A stretch of DNA of 56,696 bases from the NCBI GenBank assembly GCA_030441635.1, contig JAUEMM010000001.1:183467-240162 (forward strand), written 5' to 3'. The stretch is from Wolbachia endosymbiont of Tyrophagus putrescentiae. Its GTDB lineage: Bacteria > Pseudomonadota > Alphaproteobacteria > Rickettsiales > Anaplasmataceae. The position numbers were made by a program, and so were the translations under genes. Positions 1 to 9,081 of the stretch are shown here, one piece after another. Numbering within the stretch: the first letter of the stretch is position 1; each line of letters starts with the position of its first letter. Below the pieces are notes generated by a model. That model ran no database searches. It was not told the DNA's origin and worked only from the letters and a program-made list of their open reading frames with translations.

Positions 1-13
1 GCCAATTAATAGC

Positions 14-18
14 GGAGG
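14..18 (+). promoter_or_regulatory. Strong Shine-Dalgarno GGAGG for the first ankyrin gene
   Basis: GGAGG ends 5 bases before the GTG at 24. An ATG at 22 sits even closer but is followed at once by TGA, so the Shine-Dalgarno supports GTG as the real start. The 1020-residue ankyrin gene further on has a similar GGAGG in front of its ATG, while most genes in the window have weak sites. Confidence 0.6.
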
Positions 19-23
19 ATTAT

Positions 24-1760
24 GTGAGCGGCGATGTCAAAAATAACTTTAGTAAATTACTGAATGGTGGTGCATTTATTACAGATGCTAGTAAGCTTAT
101 TAGTATAAACGAGAATGGCAATGGTAATGATTTTTTCACTAATACCATACTGCAACATAATATACAAACTATTGATATAGATCGAGAAAAAGAAGATAAA
201 ATACTTAAAATCATAGAGTCAGGAAGTGTTGAAAGGTTTAAAGAATTTATTAGAGATGCAGAAGGTGTAATACTCAAACCTTCTGGGCATGTTTCATTTT
301 CACTACTTTATAGTGCTGCAGCTTTGAAAATAGATAAAGCGAAAGAGATGATAAGTGCTTTATTCCAAGCTGGTGTTGATGTTAATAGTTTTGATACAGA
401 GGGAAAGACAGTTTTTGAACATTTATTGGAAAGTAAAAACAATGTAAAAGAAGAAATCATAAAATTTTTCGTCGAGCATGGTGCTGCTTTCAGTAATTAT
501 AGAGAAGAATACAGTCAAAAATTGTGGGACTTTGCAAAAAAATGTGAAAAAGGTAAAACTTTGTTGTATGAACAAATAAAAAATAAACTTAGCAGCTATA
601 TTGAAGGTGCGAGCAATTTTTCAGTTGTTGAGAACATTGAAGTACATGGTAACTGTGCAACGATAGAATTGAATAATGGTAGTAAAGAATTAAAAATAAG
701 TGAGTTTTTACAAGAGCAGTTTTGTCAAGACAATGGAATTTCAGGGTTCTTCATTCCAGCTAGCAATAGAGAAAAAGGAATGCATGGTTATCATTCCCTC
801 GATGGAGTAAGGCACTACGCAGTTACTGATGGGTCATATGAAATGACATTAAACTGGTATGTTGAAGGAAAAAAGTGCACAGTTACAATTACTGTTAGTG
901 AGAAGGGTGTAGAATTAATCGAGAGAAATGGCGTAACTAATGATGAATTAAAAGCAAACAAGGATGTAACAATAAATGGTTTCTCTTTATTTGAGGCTAT
1001 AGAGAAAGGAATACAGAAGGGGATGGGTAAAGTGAGTAATAGTAATTCAAATGAAACTTTGAGTTCTATAGATAAAAGTGAATTTGAGGATCCTCCACAC
1101 ACTGATACTTCTGTTGAGCAGCTTAATAATAGTGTAGACACAATCTCTAATGTTTCTGATGAGCTTCAACAATCAGCTGCACCGCAAGATGATGACATTG
1201 GTATTGATGATGCTAGAACCAATATTGATAGTAGGGATAACAGTGTAAGTACTGATAAAATACAGGATGGAGGTGTAGAAGTTAGAAGAAGCGAGAGTCA
1301 AATAAGTGATACTGACAGTGGTATTGATGATGAAATTAATGGTATTGATAGCTATACTAATGAAAACATAAGTAATGGTGTTGAAGAAAATCAAAGTCAG
1401 ACATCATCTATACCAAATAGTGATATACCGGGTCGAGTTTATGCAACAAAAGAATTTATGGAGAAATTACAGGAAGCTGTGAAAAAGAAGAGAGAACTTC
1501 TTGATAAACTGGGTCCTGATGGATATGAAAAGTACGTTAATAGGTGTATTGAAAGTGGGTATAGGCCTATATTGAAGTATTTAGAAGATCTTGAGCTGGC
1601 TCTGGATAGCATAACAACTGTAGATGAATTAAAAGCAAATGAGAAAGATACTAGCAGTGAATCAATAAATGCAGCTAAAGACGTTGCATCTGCATTAAAA
1701 GGTGTTACTGTTACAGCGTATTTAGATCTCAAAAAAGAAAGAGGGCAAACAATTAACTAG
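24..1760 (+). CDS. Ankyrin-repeat protein with shared C-terminal module
   Basis: This 578-residue protein begins with GTG and has no signal peptide. Residues about 88-165 hold two or three degenerate ankyrin repeats (SLLYSAAALKIDKAKEMISA, then a segment with FQAGVDVNSFDTEGKTVFEHL). Residues about 195-335 form a beta-rich module ending GFSLFEAIEKG that also occurs at the C-terminus of the ankyrin protein at 19020-22082. Residues 340-460 are an acidic Ser/Asn/Asp-rich linker containing two GIDD motifs, and the last 110 residues are helical and charged. Ankyrin proteins are abundant in Wolbachia and are proposed to act on host proteins, but the role here is unknown. The gene stands 169 bases before the next one and appears complete despite lying at the window edge. 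Confidence 0.85.
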   Translation: MSGDVKNNFSKLLNGGAFITDASKLISINENGNGNDFFTNTILQHNIQTIDIDREKEDKILKIIESGSVERFKEFIRDAEGVILKPSGHVSFSLLYSAAALKIDKAKEMISALFQAGVDVNSFDTEGKTVFEHLLESKNNVKEEIIKFFVEHGAAFSNYREEYSQKLWDFAKKCEKGKTLLYEQIKNKLSSYIEGASNFSVVENIEVHGNCATIELNNGSKELKISEFLQEQFCQDNGISGFFIPASNREKGMHGYHSLDGVRHYAVTDGSYEMTLNWYVEGKKCTVTITVSEKGVELIERNGVTNDELKANKDVTINGFSLFEAIEKGIQKGMGKVSNSNSNETLSSIDKSEFEDPPHTDTSVEQLNNSVDTISNVSDELQQSAAPQDDDIGIDDARTNIDSRDNSVSTDKIQDGGVEVRRSESQISDTDSGIDDEINGIDSYTNENISNGVEENQSQTSSIPNSDIPGRVYATKEFMEKLQEAVKKKRELLDKLGPDGYEKYVNRCIESGYRPILKYLEDLELALDSITTVDELKANEKDTSSESINAAKDVASALKGVTVTAYLDLKKERGQTIN

Positions 1761-1929
1761 ACTATAGTGCCAAAATTTAATGCTAGCTTTTGATAGTATC
1801 GAGTATAGCTCCTATTTTGAACTCACATAGAATAGAAGGTAAATTATATCCCTTATCTACATTGATTTTTTAATAAATTATGAGTAACATTATAGAGCAT
1901 TTATTATATAATAGATTATAATACTCTCG

Positions 1930-3168
1930 ATGAAAAAGATCTTATGTTTTTGTGTTCTACTGTTTGCTACACTTGCAGCAAAGACCGATAGCATATCAGA
2001 TCAGCAAATAGAAAGTACTAAAGAGACAGACAGTAACCTATTTACTATGAAGTCGAGTGTTACTAAATTACCAAGTCTGGATATTCTAGATGTTGAAGAT
2101 GATGAGACTGCAGATAATATAGAGTATAAAGTCACTGCTGATAATCTAAAAGAAAAAGACAAACAAATAATCGGGATAGATAATAAGAACACTTCTAGTG
2201 ACCAACAAATAGTAATAGGAAAAAAGAAAAATGCACCAGAAGTACAAGCGAAAGAAGAAAGAGAGGAACAAAAGCAAGTTAAACCTATACAAATAACTAA
2301 AGGTGAGAACTCTTCTAGTGATCAACAAATAGTGGTAGAAGAAAAGAGAAATATACCAGAAGTACAAGCGAAGGAACAGAAGCAGGCTGAGCATGTAGCC
2401 AAAGAACTGATAGCTGAGAATAAAAATTCTTCCAGTGATCAGCAAGAAGAAAAGAAAAATGTACCAGAAATGCAAGCAGAGGAGCAGAAGCAAGAGGCAG
2501 TAACTAAGGATGAAGAAACGGAGAAGAAAGACATAAAAGCTGAAGAAGGGCAAAGTGTGAAAGATGATAGAAAAAAACGACCTATACCTATAGTTAGAAA
2601 AGATGAGGAGAAGGCTGATGAGCATCAACAAGAAAAGCTGCAAGAACGTGCAGAATCAAAAAAAGGACCAATAGAAGAATGGGAGCATAAAGATGTGCAA
2701 AATAAATTAATACATAAGCGTCGGTATGATAGTCTTAATGAACATTTGCCAACGTCTATATCTGTCTATGATTACAGCAAACAATTATTTTACTGTGTTA
2801 AAAAAAGCGATTTATTATGCTTGCGTGGAGTGATGAATAAGCTGGAAAAATTAGGGTTGAGTACTGCAGAAATACTGAAATTCAGAAATAAACTTGGTGA
2901 TACTCCCTTGATTTATGCTGTAAAATATGGTGAACTAGAAGTGGTACGTTTTTTCTTATTGTTAGGTGCAGATTCTGATGTAGTTAATTACGATTTAAAG
3001 TCTGCAATAGATATAGCAATTATAAAAAAACGGGTTGACATAATTAATGCTATTGCTGAAATGATCCCACGTCTTGTGGAGCGTAAGGAAATAAACAATG
3101 AAGAAAGTTCGACAATATATAATTGGGCTTTGAGTAAGAAAGAGAGTAATTGCAATGCAGATCATTAG
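1930..3168 (+). CDS. Exported ankyrin-domain protein with repetitive charged linker
   Basis: The 412-residue protein begins with a signal peptide (hydrophobic core in MKKILCFCVLLFATLAAKTD). Residues about 85-215 are a very hydrophilic Lys/Glu/Gln linker built of three imperfect repeats, each opening with S-S-D-Q-Q and continuing to a (P)EVQA-like stretch; the DNA units start near 2191, 2311 and 2428. The C-terminal 130 residues contain one clear ankyrin repeat (NKLGDTPLIYAVKYGELEVV) and a degenerate second one. The expected location is the periplasm or beyond. The 3' end overlaps the start of the pentapeptide gene by 14 bases, so the two are probably translated from one message. Function is unknown. 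Confidence 0.85.
   Translation: MKKILCFCVLLFATLAAKTDSISDQQIESTKETDSNLFTMKSSVTKLPSLDILDVEDDETADNIEYKVTADNLKEKDKQIIGIDNKNTSSDQQIVIGKKKNAPEVQAKEEREEQKQVKPIQITKGENSSSDQQIVVEEKRNIPEVQAKEQKQAEHVAKELIAENKNSSSDQQEEKKNVPEMQAEEQKQEAVTKDEETEKKDIKAEEGQSVKDDRKKRPIPIVRKDEEKADEHQQEKLQERAESKKGPIEEWEHKDVQNKLIHKRRYDSLNEHLPTSISVYDYSKQLFYCVKKSDLLCLRGVMNKLEKLGLSTAEILKFRNKLGDTPLIYAVKYGELEVVRFFLLLGADSDVVNYDLKSAIDIAIIKKRVDIINAIAEMIPRLVERKEINNEESSTIYNWALSKKESNCNADH
2191..2480 (+). repeat. Three imperfect direct repeats of about 117-120 bp inside a coding region
   Basis: Units start near 2191, 2311 and 2428. Each begins with a TCTTCTAGTGATCAACAA-like core and continues to ACCAGAAGTACAAGCG or a close variant. The spacings are 120 and 117 bases, so the reading frame is kept; unit three is shortened after the core. 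The array encodes the charged linker of the exported ankyrin protein and could change copy number by slippage or recombination. Confidence 0.75.
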
Positions 3169-4930
3169 ACTTTTGGTAATTGTTTTTGTTTGTTGGACAT
3201 GTTTTGCTGAAGAGCCAGTAAATGATTTCCTTAATACCTTATACAATACAAAAAACACGTCTTACAGCAAGGGAGATTTTGCTAAGTTTATAGAAAAGTG
3301 TCGTCAGCAAGGTGAGCAAGAAGATTTTAACAAGGGTTTTGGTTCCAACCTAAATGGAGCTGACTTCAGTCGACTGTATTTAAAAGGATCTATTTTTTCT
3401 AATGTAAGCTTGATAGGTGCAAATTTTTCTAATACTGATTTATCTGATGTACTTTTTGTTAATGTAGACTTACGCGGAGCAGATTTTTCTAATGCTAATT
3501 TATCTAATATTAAGATAGAAAATACGGATTTACGCTTTGCAAATTTCACAGCTACAACTTTAACTGATACTAAGTTTAGAAAGTCTGATATTAGCTATGC
3601 TGAATTCGGTAATTCTGAACTTAAACAACTAGATATACGTAATGTAACTGGCATGTATGCCAATTTTTCAAATGCAAAAATAAGTTTATCTAATGTGTCA
3701 AATTTAAATATTAGTTATGCAAACTTCAGCGATGGTGAAATAGATAATACTACAATACAAAAGAGTAATCTTGATTTCGTTAATTTTTTGGGTGTAGATG
3801 CTTATAAGGTAAAGATGCAATTTTCTTCACTAAAAAATGCCAGTGTATACGGTGCAGAAATCCAAGAGTCGGATTTTACAGGTAGCGATTTTACTAATGC
3901 TAACTTCAGCTCTTCCACTGTGATTGATAGTAACTTCGATCAGGCAAATTTGAGTAGTGCACAGATTTCCTATGTGAGTAGTGATTATTCAAGTTTTGTT
4001 AAGTCTATTCTAAAAGATGCTAAAATTGATCACTCACACGTTTCGGATGCTAATTTGCAAGATTCATGGCTGTTAGGTGTAGATCTAAGTTTTAGTGAGT
4101 TATATGGGGTAGATATTTCTAATGCTGATCTTCGTAGTGCAAAATTTCACAATACTAAAGTTTCTAATTCTGATATGAATAACACGTTTTTTGACAATAC
4201 ACTGTTTGACTTTGCTAAAGTAGATAATACAGATTTTTCTCGATCCTCAATGTATAACGTTAGCATTCAAAACTCTCAAATACACAATAGCAAGCTTTCT
4301 AGCAGTAAAATGGATGCGAGCAACATAAAAGGTTCAACATTTCTTAATTTAGCTGCTGATAGCATAAATTGGTCTAATCTGAAAGTAACCAAATCAAGTT
4401 TTATTGAGAGTGACTTTAAATCTTCTTCTCTGAGTAATAACACATTTAAAAAGACATGTTTTTTTATCGATAATTTTGACAACACAATAATAAGTGATGT
4501 TTCTTTCCTTGCGTCAAGCGTACATAAGTGTTCAGTAATAGACACTAAAATTGAGGATTGCAAATTTGATGACTCAATTTTCATTGGCAATAAGGGGCAA
4601 AAAAAGCTTACAGGTTTGAGTAATGCTATAACTTCAGTTGAGGATTTACAAACAAGGGTATTAAAAGGTGAAAGATTTGATGTGAATTATTCCTATTTTA
4701 ATTTTGATAATATGAATTTACAAAATGCTGATTTTTCTAATTCAACATTAAACGTAGCTAAATTTAACAATACCAACTTAGACGGAGCAAGCTTTGAAAA
4801 GGCTGATTTGCGTTATGCTGTTTTTAATGATTCCTCTTTAGTTGGTACAAGTTTTTTAGGATCTAATCTAGAGTTTGCCAATTTTTTAAAGTCTGATTTA
4901 AAAGATGCTAAGCTAGACAATGCTAAATAG
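3155..4930 (+). CDS. Exported pentapeptide-repeat protein
   Basis: The 591-residue protein starts with a signal peptide (MQIIRLLVIVFVCWTCFAEE). From about residue 65 to the end it consists of pentapeptide repeats of the A(D/N)(L/F)xx type, such as ADFSNANLSNIK and ANFLKSDLKDAK, with a less regular middle. Such repeats fold into a right-handed quadrilateral beta helix. Best-known members are cytoplasmic DNA mimics, but a signal peptide argues for an envelope or secreted role here. A short interruption near residues 485-515 (NAITSVEDLQTRVLKGERFD) splits the helix into two blocks. The start overlaps the upstream exported ankyrin gene, and gmk follows 11 bases later. Specific function is unknown. 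Confidence 0.88.
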   Translation: MQIIRLLVIVFVCWTCFAEEPVNDFLNTLYNTKNTSYSKGDFAKFIEKCRQQGEQEDFNKGFGSNLNGADFSRLYLKGSIFSNVSLIGANFSNTDLSDVLFVNVDLRGADFSNANLSNIKIENTDLRFANFTATTLTDTKFRKSDISYAEFGNSELKQLDIRNVTGMYANFSNAKISLSNVSNLNISYANFSDGEIDNTTIQKSNLDFVNFLGVDAYKVKMQFSSLKNASVYGAEIQESDFTGSDFTNANFSSSTVIDSNFDQANLSSAQISYVSSDYSSFVKSILKDAKIDHSHVSDANLQDSWLLGVDLSFSELYGVDISNADLRSAKFHNTKVSNSDMNNTFFDNTLFDFAKVDNTDFSRSSMYNVSIQNSQIHNSKLSSSKMDASNIKGSTFLNLAADSINWSNLKVTKSSFIESDFKSSSLSNNTFKKTCFFIDNFDNTIISDVSFLASSVHKCSVIDTKIEDCKFDDSIFIGNKGQKKLTGLSNAITSVEDLQTRVLKGERFDVNYSYFNFDNMNLQNADFSNSTLNVAKFNNTNLDGASFEKADLRYAVFNDSSLVGTSFLGSNLEFANFLKSDLKDAKLDNAK

Positions 4931-4941
4931 GTATAATCTTA

Positions 4942-5571
4942 ATGGCTGTGAAAAGTGAAGGTATATTGCTAGTTCTATCGTCACCATCTGGTGCTGGAAA
5001 GACGACTATATCAGAAAGATTGCTCGCACAATCAACTAGTTTAGTTAGGTCTGTTTCTGCAACAACACGTAAGCCTCGTGCTCAAGAAATAGAGGGAGAA
5101 GACTACTTTTTTGTTACAGAAAAAGAATTTCATGAATTGTGCAAATCTGGAAAAATGCTAGAATATGCTGAAGTTTTCGGTCATTTTTATGGCATACCAA
5201 GAGATTTTATTGAGCAAAATCTAAAAGGTGGGATAAGCGTTTTACTTAGCATAGACTGGCAAGGGGCATTTCATTTATTTGAAATTATGCGGGATAAAGT
5301 TGTAAGTGTTTTTATACTTCCCCCTTCAATGCAAGAGCTAAAATTACGCCTGAACAACCGCAATAGTGATAGTGCTAGTACTATAGAATATAGATTAACT
5401 CAAGCTCAAAAAGAGATAAGTAAATGCCACCAGTATGACTATGTAATAGTAAATGATAACATTGATGAAAGTGTAAACTTTATAAGTTCTATACTGGAGG
5501 CAGAAAGGCTGAAGATAAAAAGACAAGTTAATTTAAAAGAGTTTTTGGATAATCTGATTTATGTATTGTAG
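4942..5571 (+). CDS. gmk: Guanylate kinase
   Basis: Guanylate kinase phosphorylates GMP to GDP in purine nucleotide metabolism. The 209-residue length is normal. The P-loop SSPSGAGK occupies residues 13-20, followed by the GMP-binding segment SVSATTRKPRAQEIEGEDYF and the EYAEVFGHFYGIP motif. The gene sits 11 bases after the pentapeptide gene and 45 bases before the propeller gene, within a plus-strand run. The family assignment is secure. Confidence 0.96.
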   Translation: MAVKSEGILLVLSSPSGAGKTTISERLLAQSTSLVRSVSATTRKPRAQEIEGEDYFFVTEKEFHELCKSGKMLEYAEVFGHFYGIPRDFIEQNLKGGISVLLSIDWQGAFHLFEIMRDKVVSVFILPPSMQELKLRLNNRNSDSASTIEYRLTQAQKEISKCHQYDYVIVNDNIDESVNFISSILEAERLKIKRQVNLKEFLDNLIYVL

Positions 5572-5616
5572 CAAGTATTTTAAGATGTATAATCAAAGTT
5601 TCTCTAGAAAAAATAT

Positions 5617-6648
5617 ATGCGCTTAATTATTACTTTAATTATTGCTTTGCTTGGTGCTGACTATGCGGTTGCGAAGGACAAAGCAGTGTGCATATTATTA
5701 AGTGATACAAAAAAGGAATTGTCTCAAGGCCACATAGCACCGATAACTCTGGCAAATGGGTATAATGTTATTCAAGGTATAGTATACTATTTTGGAGATT
5801 CAGAGGGTGGTTTACCATCTAATCGTAAAACTATTAATAAGGTAAACTTTAGCAACGATGGCAAAAACCTTTTTCTTGGGGTAGATAATACTTTATACGC
5901 AATAAACGCAGGAGAAAAAAATCAGGTAAAATGGGAAAAAGAATTTAAATTTCCAATAAAGGGAAATGCTGTAATGCCGGATAGTAGGTTAGCAGTTCTT
6001 ACCATTGATAATGACTTATATGTGCTAGATGGAAAAAGTGGTGATTTAATTTGGTCGTATAATAATGGCATTGACGAAATGGTAAGGATGCGTTCTATAT
6101 CGCCTATAACTGCTGGTGAAATAGTTGTTGTTCCGTTTTCAAGCGGAGAGCTAATAGCATTTAATATGAATGGAAAAAAATTATGGTCGTATAAGTTTCC
6201 TATAAATCTTTTAGAGACTCAGTTCGCAGATGTTATAGCTATTGAGCAGTTTAATGATAATATACTAATAGCTGCAAATGATCTTATTACTGTTGCTCTT
6301 GATGTAAAGTCAGGAAATCTGTTATGGTCTAAGCCTTTGGAGGTAAAGAATATGAATGGAGAGATTGCCATAACTGCTCAAAGTGAAGTGATAAAGATCA
6401 ATCCTGTGAATGGTCAGACAATTTGGAGTACTAAGCTACCAATAAAAGGTAGTAAAGATATTTTTTATTCTAGACCTATATATTCCGATAAACACGGAGG
6501 TTATTTTGTTGTAAGTAACAAAGGTATTATGTTTTTAGTTGATCAAGATGGTAATATCATTACTGTCCCAAAAAATCAATATCCTCAGTCTGATGCATAC
6601 TTTACAACTGAAGGGAAGGGTGTATATTTTTGTAGCAATACTCTATAG
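5617..6648 (+). CDS. PQQ-like beta-propeller protein, BamB-like
   Basis: The 343-residue protein has a signal peptide (MRLIITLIIALLGADYAVAK) and repeated blade motifs with the L-x-x-L/I-D-x-x-S/T-G-x-x-x-W pattern, for example LYVLDGKSGDLIWSY, LDVKSGNLLWSK and INPVNGQTIWST. This is the PQQ/quinoprotein-like propeller fold of the outer-membrane assembly lipoprotein BamB. No lipobox Cys follows the signal peptide, and the protein is somewhat shorter than typical BamB, so a BAM role is likely but not proven. lpdA follows 11 bases later. Confidence 0.75.
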   Translation: MRLIITLIIALLGADYAVAKDKAVCILLSDTKKELSQGHIAPITLANGYNVIQGIVYYFGDSEGGLPSNRKTINKVNFSNDGKNLFLGVDNTLYAINAGEKNQVKWEKEFKFPIKGNAVMPDSRLAVLTIDNDLYVLDGKSGDLIWSYNNGIDEMVRMRSISPITAGEIVVVPFSSGELIAFNMNGKKLWSYKFPINLLETQFADVIAIEQFNDNILIAANDLITVALDVKSGNLLWSKPLEVKNMNGEIAITAQSEVIKINPVNGQTIWSTKLPIKGSKDIFYSRPIYSDKHGGYFVVSNKGIMFLVDQDGNIITVPKNQYPQSDAYFTTEGKGVYFCSNTL

Positions 6649-6659
6649 AGGTAAGATAT

Positions 6660-8036
6660 ATGTATGATTTAATTATTATAGGTGGTGGTCCTGGTGGATA
6701 TAAGTGTGCAATTACTGCTGCGAGGCTTGGATTAAAAGTTGCTTGTATAGACAAAAACGATATTTTTGGTGGTACATGTTTGCGAGTGGGCTGCATACCT
6801 TCTAAGGCTCTTCTGCATTCCTCTCACGAATATGCTAAAGTAAAACATGATCTGTCAAAATTTGGGATAAAAACTAAAGATGTAAACTTCGATTTACAAG
6901 AAATGCTCAACTATAAAAATGCTAGAGTTCAAGAGTTAGGAAAGGGTATTGATTATCTTTTTAATCTTTACAAAGTGACCAAGGTCAATGGATTGGGGAA
7001 AATTACTTCTTTTGAGCAAAATAAATTTGAAGTTTCAGTGGAAGATAAAATATTCAAAACAAAAAATATAGTAATCGCTACTGGTTCTGATGTTAGTTCT
7101 CTTTCGGGAATTGATATCGATGAGAAAAGTGTCATTTCTTCTACTGGTGCACTGTCTTTAGCTGAGGTGCCAAAAAAACTTGTGGTAATTGGAGCTGGAG
7201 CAATAGGACTTGAAATGTCTTCTGTGTGGAGCAGACTTGGTGCAGAAGTTACCATAGTTGAGTTTTTAGATAGAGTTGCTGCCTCAATGGACAGTGAGTT
7301 GAGTAAAGCTTTATATGCTAGTTTGCAGAAACAAGGAATAAAATTCTTGCTCAATACTAAAGTTGAGGAAGTAAGACAAGGCAGCGTCAAAGTGCGTTCA
7401 ATGAAAGATGAGAAGGTTAGTACAATAGAAGCAGATAAAATTTTAATGGCAGTTGGACGTAAACCATTTACTGATGATCTCGGTATTGATGATAAAGTGA
7501 CTAGAAATAGTCGTGGCTTTATCGAAGTTAATGCAAAATATGAGACAAATGTTAAAGGGATATTTGCTATTGGTGATGTAATTGGTGGAGCAATGCTTGC
7601 ACATAAGGCAGAAGAGGAAGGTATAGCAGTTGCGGAGATAATTGCAGGTCAGCAACCTCATGTTGATTATAACATTATACCATCGGTCATTTATACATAT
7701 CCTGCGGTTTCTTCAATTGGGAAAACTGAAGAGGAATTGAAAAATGCTGGTCGTAAATACAAGGTCGGTAAGTGTCAATTTGCTGCCAATGGTAGGGCGA
7801 AAGTTACTGATGCTGCTGAAGGATTCGTAAAAGTGCTAGCTTGTAGCACAACGGATACAATACTTGGTGTACATATTATTGGAGCATATGCTGACACACT
7901 AATAAACGAGGCAGCAGTAGCTATGGCTTATGGTGCGGCTGCAGAGGATATATATAGGATTTGCCATTCTCACCCTGACATAAACGAAGCTTTTCGTGAT
8001 GCGTGCATTGATGCCTTCTTTAGAAAACATAGTTGA
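6660..8036 (+). CDS. lpdA: Dihydrolipoyl dehydrogenase (E3)
   Basis: This FAD flavoprotein reoxidises dihydrolipoamide in the pyruvate and 2-oxoglutarate dehydrogenase complexes. Its 458 residues show the FAD-binding GGGPGG near residue 8, the redox disulfide GGTCLRVGCIPSK (Cys40 and Cys45), an NAD-binding GAGAIGLE, the second FAD motif AIGDVIGG and the C-terminal HSHPDINEAF carrying the catalytic His-Glu pair. All catalytic residues are present. Its end overlaps the start of xerC. Confidence 0.95.
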   Translation: MYDLIIIGGGPGGYKCAITAARLGLKVACIDKNDIFGGTCLRVGCIPSKALLHSSHEYAKVKHDLSKFGIKTKDVNFDLQEMLNYKNARVQELGKGIDYLFNLYKVTKVNGLGKITSFEQNKFEVSVEDKIFKTKNIVIATGSDVSSLSGIDIDEKSVISSTGALSLAEVPKKLVVIGAGAIGLEMSSVWSRLGAEVTIVEFLDRVAASMDSELSKALYASLQKQGIKFLLNTKVEEVRQGSVKVRSMKDEKVSTIEADKILMAVGRKPFTDDLGIDDKVTRNSRGFIEVNAKYETNVKGIFAIGDVIGGAMLAHKAEEEGIAVAEIIAGQQPHVDYNIIPSVIYTYPAVSSIGKTEEELKNAGRKYKVGKCQFAANGRAKVTDAAEGFVKVLACSTTDTILGVHIIGAYADTLINEAAVAMAYGAAAEDIYRICHSHPDINEAFRDACIDAFFRKHS

Positions 8037-8958
8037 AAAGTGGTGTGAGTGGTTGAAATTTGGTCGATCATGTACAAGAAACACTTTAGAATCTTATACG
8101 CGGGATGTTAACGATTTTTTGAGTTTTTTAGGTGCTCACATTGGTGGAGAAGTAGATGTTGGTACCTTGGAAAAATTAAGCGTGCAGGAGTTGAGAAGTT
8201 GGCTTAGTTCCCGCTATGCAAGGGGTGTGGGTGCTAGATCTAACAATAGGGCACTTTCAGCACTGAAGAATTTTTTCAATTATATGAAAAATAATTTTAA
8301 TATTGAAAATAGTGCTGTATTTTCTCTTTCTAGACCAGTTCAAAGAAGAATCTTGCCAAAAGCATTGTCACTATCCGATATAGAGATCTTGTTAAAAAAA
8401 ATGCGACTACTTGATTTAGGTGAGGAGTGGGTAATAAAAAGAGATGTTGCAATTATTATGCTCCTCTATGGTGCTGGTTTAAGAATTAGCGAAGCACTCG
8501 ATCTCAAAGTTGGGGATGTTAATAATGAAGAATTGGTCATTTCAGGAAAAGGAAACAAGCAGAGGCAGATATTTATTCTGCCCATAGTAAAAAAGTTTAT
8601 AGAAGAATACATAAAGGTTTGTCCATATAGCCACACGGCAGAGTATCTTTTTTTAGGTTTGAGAGGAAAAAAGCTAGGGAGAACTTATTTTGCTAATCGT
8701 CTTCAGAAAATAAGAAGGATTTTAAACCTACCGGAAATACTGTCACCGCATGCACTGCGTCATAGTTTTGCTACTCATCTGCTAAAAAACAAAGTTGATA
8801 TAAGATCAATACAGCAATTGCTTGGGCACTCAAGCTTAGAAACTACTGAAATTTACACCCATTTGAATTATCAAGATGTGTATGATATGTATACAAATTT
8901 CCAACGCAGCTTAGAAAAAAGATATACTAAAAATGCTAAACGGAAAGAACAATTTTAG
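8011..8958 (+). CDS. xerC: Tyrosine recombinase XerC/XerD, probably XerC
   Basis: XerC and XerD resolve chromosome dimers at dif. From the ATG at 8011 the protein has 315 residues. It has a SAM-like N-terminal DNA-binding domain (about 1-100) and the full catalytic set: Arg158 (GAGLRIS), Lys180 (SGKGNKQR), His247 and Arg250 (HALRHSFATHLL), His273 (LGHSS) and Tyr282 (TEIYTHL). GTG at 7996 and ATG at 7999 are alternative starts, but 8011 gives the usual XerC N-terminus. The stretch GARSNNRALSALKNFF resembles alphaproteobacterial XerC more than XerD; the C/D choice is an inference. It overlaps lpdA by 26 bases. Confidence 0.88.
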   Translation: MPSLENIVEKWCEWLKFGRSCTRNTLESYTRDVNDFLSFLGAHIGGEVDVGTLEKLSVQELRSWLSSRYARGVGARSNNRALSALKNFFNYMKNNFNIENSAVFSLSRPVQRRILPKALSLSDIEILLKKMRLLDLGEEWVIKRDVAIIMLLYGAGLRISEALDLKVGDVNNEELVISGKGNKQRQIFILPIVKKFIEEYIKVCPYSHTAEYLFLGLRGKKLGRTYFANRLQKIRRILNLPEILSPHALRHSFATHLLKNKVDIRSIQQLLGHSSLETTEIYTHLNYQDVYDMYTNFQRSLEKRYTKNAKRKEQF

Positions 8959-9081
8959 ATACGAACTTTCTAGATATATGGTTCCAGATTATGATGATTG
9001 GTGTAATAACCTATATGGATCACACACTCAAGTTAATAACATTGCATCTTTACCTTCTGTGTGCAACTACTTCCATAGGTA

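Noticed and set aside
940-1650. Repeated DELKAN words in the first ankyrin protein
   Set aside because: The match is about 17 bases with no wider similarity around it, so it is probably chance in Lys/Asn-rich sequence.
2146-2643. Minus-strand frame of 165 codons
   Set aside because: It is the complement of the Lys/Glu-rich repeat linker, which automatically gives a Leu/Phe-rich antisense frame.
7996-8010. Earlier GTG and ATG starts for xerC
   Set aside because: They extend further into lpdA and add residues not needed for the XerC fold; ATG 8011 is preferred, though not proven.
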